The notes under the pieces are model-generated. The model did no database searches and had not been told where the DNA came from. It worked only from the letters and a program-made list of their open reading frames with translations. This document shows positions 1 to 5,640 of a stretch of DNA of 8,110 nt, in pieces; position 1 is the first letter of the stretch; each line of letters begins with the position of its first letter. Origin of the DNA: Sphingobacterium sp. (GTDB lineage Bacteria > Bacteroidota > Bacteroidia > Sphingobacteriales > Sphingobacteriaceae). The stretch is from positions 1-8,110 of the forward strand of contig JASLCA010000137.1 of NCBI GenBank assembly GCA_030146225.1, written 5' to 3'. The translations under genes and the position numbers were made by a program.

Positions 1-95
1 AAAGGCAGAGGGAATAGACCCGCTGAAGCCTTAGCAACCTGACACTTGTCAAGGTGCTGCATTCTACTCTGGATTTATTCCTAGAGAAAGATAAG
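1..95 (+). ncRNA. SAM-I (S-box) riboswitch aptamer, 5' end cut by window edge
   Basis: This S-adenosylmethionine-sensing leader controls metF. The conserved core is readable in order: GAGGGA (8-13) and CCCGCTGAAGCC (19-30), corresponding to the kink-turn and P2 region; AGCAACC (33-39); the P3 hairpin pairing CCTGAC (38-43) with GTCAAGG (48-54, one bulged A); GGTGC (53-57); the P4 hairpin pairing CTCTGGA (67-73) with TCCTAGAG (79-86, one bulged T) around loop TTTAT; and the closing GAAAGATAAG (86-95), whose GATAAG is the 3' strand of P1. The 5' P1 strand (expected CTTATC) would lie just left of base 1. The family normally lowers expression of methionine-pathway genes when SAM is plentiful, which fits the gene that follows. 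Whether it acts on transcription or on translation is not clear: there is no canonical terminator between base 95 and the metF start. Confidence 0.92.
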
Positions 96-148
96 CTGAA
101 GAACACAGAATTCCTGTGCATTTTCTCCTGAGCCTTAAATCCATTAGT

Positions 149-1105
149 ATGAAGATTATTGATCATATCAAGAATGCGAAGGGGAAGACTTTATTTTCCT
201 TTGAACTGTTACCTCCTGCAAAAGGGCAAGGAATACAAAGTATTTTTAAAACCATGGACGAACTCATGGAGTTCCAGCCCCCCTTTATTGATGTCACCTA
301 CCATCGTGAGGATTATCTCTACAAAGAGCATGATAGCGGCCTGTTAGAGCGCGTTTCGTATCGGAAGCGCCCTGGGACAGTAGCAATTTGCGCAGCCATT
401 ATGAGCAAGTACAAGGTAGATGCAGTGCCCCATCTAATCTGTGGTGGCTTCACCAAGGAGGAAACTGAAAATGCCCTTATTGACCTGAACTTCCTCGGCA
501 TTGACAACGTACTGGTGCTCCGCGGGGATGCACGCAAGGGGGACTCGGACTTTATTCCTACTCCCGGTGGACATGCCTATGCGACAGAACTCTTGCAACA
601 GGTTGTGGACATGAATCAAGGCAAGTACCTACATGAAGATATAGAGATCTCCGAAAAGACGAATTTTTGTATTGGTGCCGCAGGCTATCCAGAGAAACAT
701 TTTGAATCCCCAAACTTTAATACAGACTTTAAGTGGTTAAAGAAGAAGGTAGAAATGGGTGCCGAATTTATTGTGACGCAGATGTTTTACAATGTGGACA
801 AGTACAAGGAGTTTGTTATCAAATGCCGAGAAAATGATATTCATGTTCCTATTATCCCCGGCTTAAAGCCCTTAACGACTAAAAAACAGCTGATCGCACT
901 GCCTAAGGTCTTCCACTTGGATATTCCAGAGGAGCTTAGTGATGCCGTTGAAGCCTGTAAAAACAATGCTGAAGTACGTCAAGTAGGGGAAGAATGGATG
1001 GTGCAACAATGCAAGGAATTAATTGATTTTGGCGCTCCTGTATTGCACTTCTATACCATGAGTAGCCCAGGACCTACGAAGAAAATTGTCGAACGACTAG
1101 CCTAA
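149..1105 (+). CDS. metF: Methylenetetrahydrofolate reductase
   Basis: This cytoplasmic FAD enzyme reduces 5,10-methylene-THF to 5-methyl-THF, the methyl donor for methionine synthase. The protein has 318 residues, close to the bacterial single-domain MetF size (about 300) and without the eukaryotic regulatory domain. Family landmarks in the TIM barrel are FELLPP at 18-23 (E19 matches the catalytic Glu of the FEFFPP motif), HLICGG at 95-100, LRGD at 124-127, GYPE at 179-182 and TQMFYN at 210-215. The open frame extends upstream to a GTG at 116, but that start would add 11 residues of no family character and lies inside a small leader hairpin; the ATG at 149 gives the typical MKIIDHIKNAKGKTLFSFE-like N-terminus. 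No good Shine-Dalgarno sequence is seen, as is common in Bacteroidota. The SAM riboswitch upstream indicates feedback by SAM. A strong terminator follows the stop, so metF is last in its transcript. Confidence 0.96.
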   Translation: MKIIDHIKNAKGKTLFSFELLPPAKGQGIQSIFKTMDELMEFQPPFIDVTYHREDYLYKEHDSGLLERVSYRKRPGTVAICAAIMSKYKVDAVPHLICGGFTKEETENALIDLNFLGIDNVLVLRGDARKGDSDFIPTPGGHAYATELLQQVVDMNQGKYLHEDIEISEKTNFCIGAAGYPEKHFESPNFNTDFKWLKKKVEMGAEFIVTQMFYNVDKYKEFVIKCRENDIHVPIIPGLKPLTTKKQLIALPKVFHLDIPEELSDAVEACKNNAEVRQVGEEWMVQQCKELIDFGAPVLHFYTMSSPGPTKKIVERLA

Positions 1106-1113
1106 AAATATGT

Positions 1114-1144
1114 AAAGCTCCTGCCTATAGGCAGGAGCTTTTTT
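1114..1144 (+). terminator. Intrinsic terminator of metF
   Basis: A perfect 12-bp stem pairs AAAGCTCCTGCC (1114-1125) with GGCAGGAGCTTT (1130-1141) around loop TATA. It is followed by a T run through 1144 and begins 8 bases after the metF stop. The run of A at its 5' side is short, so it is mainly directed rightward. Confidence 0.93.
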
Positions 1145-1163
1145 GGTTAAAACCTCTTAAATC

Positions 1164-1196
1164 AAAAAAAACCTATACATGTAAACATGTATAGGT
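1164..1196 (-). terminator. Orphan intrinsic terminator reading leftward
   Basis: A perfect 12-bp inverted repeat, ACCTATACATGT (1171-1182) with ACATGTATAGGT (1185-1196), has an AA centre. On the minus strand the stem is followed by eight T (bases 1171-1164), the layout of an intrinsic terminator. On the plus strand no T run follows, so it does not serve metF, which already has its own terminator 20 bases to the left. The nearest minus-strand protein gene ends at 1712 and has its own terminator at 1657-1687. This hairpin therefore implies a separate minus-strand transcript that starts between about 1200 and 1650. Confidence 0.8.
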
Positions 1197-1444
1197 CCGA
1201 CGCATTAGGCATTTACAGCCCTTAAAAAAAATATAAACGAGACTAACCTATCTCCAGATTAAAATTCAAATTCCTAGACCGTCAACCTATCTTGACTGTA
1301 AGTCCGCTGCATATATAGCTGACCAAACTAATAATCCAAACGAACAATAAGCCTATGCCTTTGATATAAAACCATGCCCCCTAGTGAACTGCATATTAAT
1401 GGGTAAGAATCTTCGATTGAAGGGGGCGAAATTCTGGTTTCATT
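1164..1444 (-). ncRNA. Candidate small RNA, about 280 nt, no known family recognised
   Basis: Three minus-strand signals line up. A TACATTTG motif at 1455-1448 fits the Bacteroidota -7 consensus TAnnTTTG and would start RNA near 1444. A stem at the very 5' end pairs AAACCA (1440-1435) with TGGTTT (1374-1369) and GCCCCCT (1427-1421) with AGGGGGC (1382-1376), with a small inner hairpin AATC-GAA-GATT (1418-1408). The terminator at 1196-1164 closes the unit. Reading frames on this strand are short (about 15 codons, for example from 1443), so a protein is unlikely. The sequence ATAGG(T/C) occurs four times along the transcript, at 1356, 1290, 1251 and 1176 in minus-strand order. I compared it by eye with 6S RNA, tmRNA, RNase P RNA and SRP RNA and saw none of their core motifs. 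A long 5' UTR of a lost gene, or pure intergenic DNA, remains possible; no -33 TTTG element is evident. Confidence 0.4.
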
Positions 1445-1447
1445 ACT

Positions 1448-1455
1448 CAAATGTA
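1448..1455 (-). promoter_or_regulatory. -7-like promoter element for the candidate small RNA
   Basis: The minus strand reads TACATTTG, an exact match to the TAnnTTTG element of Bacteroidota primary promoters. The predicted start near 1444 lies directly at the base of the 5' stem of the candidate RNA. No TTTG or TTG is found at the -33 position, which lowers confidence. Confidence 0.35.
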
Positions 1456-1656
1456 AAAGCTCTTTTGCTATAAAAATATGACCTATGTCAGCTTAAAAAA
1501 TAATCTTTAAAACAATTCATTACCAAACACTTACAAGGGCTAATAAAAGTAATTCTTAGGCTATTTACCTCTAGCAATCAAGAACAATATTCGGACGAAA
1601 GTCACCCCCGTAATGAGCTGAGTTTAACATGCTTTTAAGCACAAAACTTAATTGCT
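1456..1656. other. A/T-rich intergenic stretch without a recognisable gene
   Basis: This is the part of the 1106-1711 gap not covered by the terminators or the candidate small RNA. Stops are frequent in all six frames and I find no RNA family, insertion-sequence end or repeat array. Small features only: a GAC-GAAA-GTC hairpin with a GNRA-type loop (about 1594-1603, +) and TGCTT-TT-AAGCA (about 1629-1640). I assign no function. Confidence 0.6.
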
Positions 1657-1687
1657 AAAAAAAGCCTATGCAGGTACTGCATAGGCT
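1657..1687 (-). terminator. Intrinsic terminator of the outer-membrane barrel gene
   Basis: A perfect 11-bp stem pairs AGCCTATGCAG (1663-1673) with CTGCATAGGCT (1677-1687) around a 3-nt loop. On the minus strand it is followed by a run of seven T (1663-1657). It begins 24 bases past the stop codon of the minus-strand gene at 1712-2299. Confidence 0.9.
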
Positions 1688-1711
1688 AAGAAATCCATTC
1701 CTATCTTCGGG

Positions 1712-2299
1712 TTAAAAGATGTATTTTAAACCAAGTTTTAGACCATTTTGGAAGCCAGAGTTTACCCCAATTCCAAAATCATTGCTGGTTTCACCGTCTT
1801 TTGGTTTTACAGCAGTCCAACCCACTAAACCAAAGGAAGCTTCCATCGAAAAGTGGGAAGTAAAAAAGTAGTCAACACCAGGCGACAACTGAAGCCCATA
1901 GCCATTAACCTTTGTCTCAACCTTACCCGCATCATTCTCTACAGTAGTTTTTCCGAAAGTAAGCGGTACAGCTGCCTGAGCGAAAATTAAAAAATTGTCA
2001 CTAAGCCCCCAATATTTACGTGCCAATGGCTGCACAATAAAGGTTTGATCTTTATTTACCACATTGGCTAAGGTTTCGTTTTTAGACCCTAGATAGCCCA
2101 CACCTATTCCAAGTGCCGTGGTAGGTGCCACAAATGTTCCTACCACTGGTAGTATACTGTAGTTCTTAATCTTACCATCGGCCGCGGTGGAGTAACCTGC
2201 TTCCCCTAAAAGAAACCATTTTCCCTTAAAACCCTGAGCTTGTGTTGTCGTTATACCAACTAAGGCAAACATACAAAAGGCGAATACAAATTTTTTCAT
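1712..2299 (-). CDS. Small secreted outer-membrane beta-barrel protein
   Basis: The predicted protein has 195 residues. The N-terminus (1-21) is a Sec signal peptide: KK, a hydrophobic core to about residue 16, then TQA before a likely signal peptidase I cut at 21/22. The mature part, about 174 residues, alternates glycine/aromatic-rich strands with polar turns: GKWFLLGEAGYSTA (26-39), TALGIGVGYLGS (61-72), NFLIFAQAAVPLTFG (102-116), YGLQLSPGVDYFF (134-146), HFSMEASFGLVGW (149-161) and a final strand ending LGLKYIF with the C-terminal phenylalanine typical of barrels inserted by BamA. Length and pattern fit an eight-strand OmpA/OmpX-like barrel of the OMP_b-brl type. No peptidoglycan-binding domain is present, so a structural or adhesion role cannot be assigned. 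The ATG at 2299 follows an A/T-only leader without Shine-Dalgarno. It appears monocistronic, with its own terminator and a -7-like motif about 26 bases upstream. The barrel call is firm; the specific function is unknown. Confidence 0.85.
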   Translation of the reverse strand: MKKFVFAFCMFALVGITTTQAQGFKGKWFLLGEAGYSTAADGKIKNYSILPVVGTFVAPTTALGIGVGYLGSKNETLANVVNKDQTFIVQPLARKYWGLSDNFLIFAQAAVPLTFGKTTVENDAGKVETKVNGYGLQLSPGVDYFFTSHFSMEASFGLVGWTAVKPKDGETSNDFGIGVNSGFQNGLKLGLKYIF

Positions 2300-2324
2300 C
2301 TTATTTAATTTTTATTTTATATAC

Positions 2325-2332
2325 CAAAATTA
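2325..2332 (-). promoter_or_regulatory. -7-like promoter element for the barrel gene
   Basis: The minus strand reads TAATTTTG, matching TAnnTTTG. It would start RNA near 2321 and give an A/U-rich leader of about 22 nt before the ATG at 2299. No clear -33 TTTG is seen (only a T-rich patch), so this is a motif-level call. Confidence 0.4.
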
Positions 2333-2390
2333 ATCCCTCGCCAAGTAGAAAAGATGAGCTTCGTCAAGAATAAAAATAAGTCTGACAACA

Positions 2391-2412
2391 ATTAATTTAA
2401 GAGAAAATTAAT
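2391..2412. repeat. A/T-rich inverted repeat in divergent intergenic region
   Basis: Perfect 8-bp arms ATTAATTT (2391-2398) and AAATTAAT (2405-2412) flank a 6-base spacer. The repeat lies about 60 bases upstream of the barrel gene's -7 motif and about 180 bases before the DUF2723 gene. It could be an operator, but such repeats also arise by chance in A/T-rich DNA. The rest of 2300-2591 shows no gene, and I found no convincing promoter match for the rightward gene. Confidence 0.25.
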
Positions 2413-2591
2413 GCCAGCGAATAGGCTATTTTACGAAAAATTGTTAAAAAATGTTAACCAATGCGCTACAAAAGAGCCTATTGACTACATTAGTTGTGTC
2501 ATTATTAAAAGCCTAAAAACGTATTTGTAACATTTTTGATTCGTATTTCCTAGATATTACTTGAATTAACTAGCAACCTTAAAAAAAACCA

Positions 2592-5500
2592 ATGCACTAC
2601 CACAAAATTAACAACCTTATGGGCTGGCTTTGCGCAGCAATTGCAACAGCCGTGTATATAGGTACTGCGGATCGCTATACCAGCTGGTGGGATACAGGGG
2701 AGTTTATCGCTTCAGCCTATAAGCTCCAGATCGTGCATCAGCCTGGAGCTCCACTCTTCCTAATGATTCAAAATTTATTTTCCAACCTTGCGATGGGAGA
2801 TACCAGTAAGATTGCCTTTGCCATGAATATTGGCTCAGCTGTTTGTAGTGGCTTTACAATCCTATTCTTGTTTTGGACAATCACGGCTATGACGAGCAAG
2901 ATTATAGGTCAGCAACACAAGGTAATGGACAACTGGCAAACCCTTCAGATTATGTTGGCCGGGAGCATTGGCGCACTAGCCTACAGCTTTACGGACAGCT
3001 TTTGGTATTCGGCTGTAGAATCGGAGGTCTATGCCATGTCCTCCCTGTGCACGGCGCTAGTCTTTTGGCTTGCCCTTAAATGGGAGCGCAGGGCGGATGA
3101 ACCCGATGCAGCAAAGTGGCTTATTATGATTGCCTATGTAATGGGACTCTCTATTGGGGTACATCTGCTGAACCTGCTGACCATCCCCGCAATTGCCTTG
3201 TTAATCTATTTTAGAAAAGGAAAAAACATCCGCTTGAGCGGTATAGGCAAGGCCTTGGGAATGGGGATTGTGGTTTTAGCCTTTATCCTATGGGGCATTA
3301 TACAGTACAGCTTGGCTATTGCGGCGAACTTTGACATCTTCTTTGTCAATCAATTGGGACTTGGCTTTGGGTCAGGCATTATATGCTTTGCGCTCTTGCT
3401 GCTCACGGGCATTGTCTGGGGAATTCGGTACAGCATACGCACGCACAAGCCGCTTCTAAACCTAGGCATATTAGCAACCTGCTTTGTGCTCTTTGGCTAT
3501 ATGTCCTATGCCATGCTTGTTATTCGGGCCCATGCCGACCCTCCACTCAACAACAACGCTCCCGACAATGTCCTTTCCTTCTTGGGATATGTAAGCCGGG
3601 AGCAATACAGCAGCGAACCACTATTGAAAGGCCAGACCTTTGACGCACAGGTGACTGCTGTAAAGCCTAAAGAGACTTATAAAAAGGGCGAGCACAGCTA
3701 TGAAAAGATGGCTGGCAGACCTTCCTACAGCTTTAATAAGGAGATGATCTTTCCTCGCCTATACAGTGATCAGCATGCCGACTATTACAGAGCTTACTTA
3801 GGCCTTGGGCCAGAGCAATCGCCCAGCTTTGCCGACAATATGCACTTCTTCCTGAGCTATCAGCTGAACAATATGTACTTCCGCTATTTTCTCTGGAATT
3901 TCGTAGGCAGGCAGAATGATGATCAAAACCTCGGCATGGGCTTGGATGGCAACTGGGTAAGTGGCATTAAGCTGGTCGACAAGCTGCATCTCGGCGCGCA
4001 GGAAGCCTTGTCTGAGCGTACAGCAAACAACCCAAGCCGTAACGTATATTTCGCATTACCGCTTATAATTGGCCTTATAGGCCTTGCTTGGCATATACGT
4101 CGGGACAAGCGCTCTGCGACTATAATTGCTTTTTTATTCTTATGTACCGGAATTGCCATTGTTATCTATTTAAATCAAACACCGATGCAACCGCGAGAAC
4201 GCGACTATGCTTATGCAGGCTCTTTCTATGCATTTGCGATTTGGATAGGCTTGGGCTTTATGGGCATTATGGATATGCTCAAGCGAAAGATTCCGATGCG
4301 CTGGGCGGCAGCTACAGCAGGTATTGCTTGTTTTTTAGCCGGACCTTTTATCCTGATTAAAGAAAATTGGGATGACCACAATCGATCCCAAAGAAGTCTA
4401 CCTCGGGAAGTAGCCTACAATTACCTGATGTCTTGTGAACCTAATGCTATCTTATTCACCTATGCAGACAATGACACCTTCCCTTTATGGTACCTACAAG
4501 AGGTGGAGGCTATACGCACGGATGTACGCATTATAAACTTAAGCTACCTACAATCGCATTGGTATGTGCGGCAGCTGAACAATCAGGTAAATGCGGCTGC
4601 GCCTATAAAACTGGGCTTCGAGGCCGCTAAATTAAAGGAGGGGATTCGGGATTACTTCCCCTTTGTCGATCAAGGTATTGATAAGCATGTAGACCTAGAC
4701 ACCCTGATCAGCTTCCTGCTCTCGGACAACCCTAAGAACCAGGTGCAAACGCAACAAGGCGAGGCTATAAATTACCTACCTGCCAAGCGTGTAGAGCTGC
4801 CTATAGACAAGGAAGCTGTACTTGCGCACAACAAGCTCCCCGATAATTGGAAGGGGCTGCTGGTAGACAAGATGCAGTGGAGTTACCCCAAGAACTATAT
4901 GACCAGGTCTGAGCTCAGCCTAATGGCTATTATCCTACAAAACAATTGGGAGCGTCCGATCTACTTTAGCAATTACCTGACTTCAGAAGGCTTAATTGGC
5001 TTGGACAAATACCTTGTGGAGGAAGGCTTGGTTAAAAGGCTGCTTCCACTAGCCAGTAATACCGAAAACTCCGCGAGCAACTTAGTAAATGTGGACAAAT
5101 TATATGAAAACATTACCCAGCACTTTAAATGGGGAAGCTACAAGGACTTAAATCATGCCGATCTGGATGCCAGACGCTATATGGAGGGCTTTGTGTACCC
5201 TGATGTATTTAGCCGAGCCAACAGCCTATTAAAGTCGGAAGGCAAAATGGAACAGGCGAAACAGGTTGCCCTAAAATCTTTGGAGGTGCTCCCCAAACAA
5301 ACCTACAGCATGCGAGAAGCTTATTATTATAGTGATATTGTTGACACCCTGTACAAGACGCAGGAAATTCAATTGGCAAATCAGCTTACCGCACGCAACC
5401 TGCAATATATAAAAGAACAGCTTAGCTATACTGAGAGCTTAGCACGCGACCAGCCCGCCAGCTTGGATCAGCGCAGCCTTCGCTTGGCCCTAGCAACCCT

Positions 5501-5603
5501 AGAAATCTACGACAGCATACTTGCTGAGACTTCAGAAAAAGAACTGTACGCCTCGGCAAACAAGCTTTACCGGTATTACAAGCAGAAGTATATACAAGAG
5601 TAA
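2592..5603 (+). CDS. DUF2723 / TMEM260-like polytopic membrane protein, putative GT-C glycosyltransferase
   Basis: The protein has 1003 residues and two parts. Residues 1-590 hold about 12-13 membrane segments (roughly 10-26, 75-100, 118-134, 145-163, 175-206 as two, 218-243, 258-278, 288-310, 485-500, 508-527, 541-560, 570-588), with a large soluble loop at 315-480. Residues 590-1003 are a soluble, probably periplasmic tail whose end (865-1000) is helical and TPR-like. The first extracytoplasmic loop carries SWWDTGEF (31-38), with D34 and E37 placed like the acidic residues of GT-C glycosyltransferases, then HQPGAP (49-54), a form of the family HPPGTP motif. PRERDYAYAGSF (534-545) is a further family hallmark. 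The vertebrate relative TMEM260 is a protein O-mannosyltransferase; a role in Bacteroidota protein O-glycosylation or lipid-linked sugar transfer is inference only. The ATG follows an A-rich leader without Shine-Dalgarno. The gene stands alone, ending in the shared palindrome with glnS. Family assignment is strong; substrate unknown. Confidence 0.88.
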   Translation: MHYHKINNLMGWLCAAIATAVYIGTADRYTSWWDTGEFIASAYKLQIVHQPGAPLFLMIQNLFSNLAMGDTSKIAFAMNIGSAVCSGFTILFLFWTITAMTSKIIGQQHKVMDNWQTLQIMLAGSIGALAYSFTDSFWYSAVESEVYAMSSLCTALVFWLALKWERRADEPDAAKWLIMIAYVMGLSIGVHLLNLLTIPAIALLIYFRKGKNIRLSGIGKALGMGIVVLAFILWGIIQYSLAIAANFDIFFVNQLGLGFGSGIICFALLLLTGIVWGIRYSIRTHKPLLNLGILATCFVLFGYMSYAMLVIRAHADPPLNNNAPDNVLSFLGYVSREQYSSEPLLKGQTFDAQVTAVKPKETYKKGEHSYEKMAGRPSYSFNKEMIFPRLYSDQHADYYRAYLGLGPEQSPSFADNMHFFLSYQLNNMYFRYFLWNFVGRQNDDQNLGMGLDGNWVSGIKLVDKLHLGAQEALSERTANNPSRNVYFALPLIIGLIGLAWHIRRDKRSATIIAFLFLCTGIAIVIYLNQTPMQPRERDYAYAGSFYAFAIWIGLGFMGIMDMLKRKIPMRWAAATAGIACFLAGPFILIKENWDDHNRSQRSLPREVAYNYLMSCEPNAILFTYADNDTFPLWYLQEVEAIRTDVRIINLSYLQSHWYVRQLNNQVNAAAPIKLGFEAAKLKEGIRDYFPFVDQGIDKHVDLDTLISFLLSDNPKNQVQTQQGEAINYLPAKRVELPIDKEAVLAHNKLPDNWKGLLVDKMQWSYPKNYMTRSELSLMAIILQNNWERPIYFSNYLTSEGLIGLDKYLVEEGLVKRLLPLASNTENSASNLVNVDKLYENITQHFKWGSYKDLNHADLDARRYMEGFVYPDVFSRANSLLKSEGKMEQAKQVALKSLEVLPKQTYSMREAYYYSDIVDTLYKTQEIQLANQLTARNLQYIKEQLSYTESLARDQPASLDQRSLRLALATLEIYDSILAETSEKELYASANKLYRYYKQKYIQE

Positions 5604-5640
5604 ATAAAAAAGGAGATCCGCGGATCTCCTTTTTTATTTA
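5601..5640. terminator. Bidirectional terminator: perfect 40-bp palindrome from stop codon to stop codon
   Basis: Bases 5601-5620 are the exact reverse complement of 5621-5640. The core is AGGAGATCCG/CGGATCTCCT (5611-5630), with A-runs on the left and T-runs on the right, so both strands give a G/C-containing stem followed by U. The outermost triplets are TAA (5601-5603), the stop of the DUF2723 gene, and on the minus strand TAA (5640-5638), the stop of glnS. The palindrome ends exactly there: 5600 and 5641 do not pair. It serves both convergent genes. Confidence 0.93.

Noticed and set aside
116..148. Upstream GTG start for metF, adding 11 residues
   Set aside because: The extra residues have no family resemblance, the GTG lies in the riboswitch leader hairpin, and the ATG at 149 gives the normal MetF N-terminus.
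1382..1443. Tiny minus-strand ORFs (about 13-15 codons) in the candidate RNA
   Set aside because: They are too short, without a ribosome-binding context or hydrophobic/peptide signature, and lie inside a strong predicted stem.
1200..1444. 6S RNA, tmRNA, RNase P RNA or SRP RNA in the metF-barrel gap
   Set aside because: I saw no 6S-type end-to-end rod, no tmRNA ends, no RNase P core such as GAGGAAAGTCC, and no SRP domain IV loop. Reported only as an unassigned candidate RNA.
1590..1620. Hammerhead-like word CGAAA followed by GTC
   Set aside because: The required CTGATGA box and three-stem arrangement are absent; it is only a short GAAA-loop hairpin.
2461..2591. Promoter for the DUF2723 gene at TAGTTGTG (2491-2498) or around 2520-2570
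   Set aside because: The best match to TAnnTTTG has a mismatch and no TTTG at the right spacing; not strong enough to annotate.
3383..3643. 86-codon plus-strand open frame inside the DUF2723 gene
   Set aside because: It is out of frame within a well-supported membrane protein gene, and its product is rich in Cys/His/Gln without any domain character.
3798..4159. Minus-strand open frames (63 and 78 codons) opposite the DUF2723 gene
   Set aside because: They are antisense shadows of a confident gene, with no start signals and no recognisable protein features.
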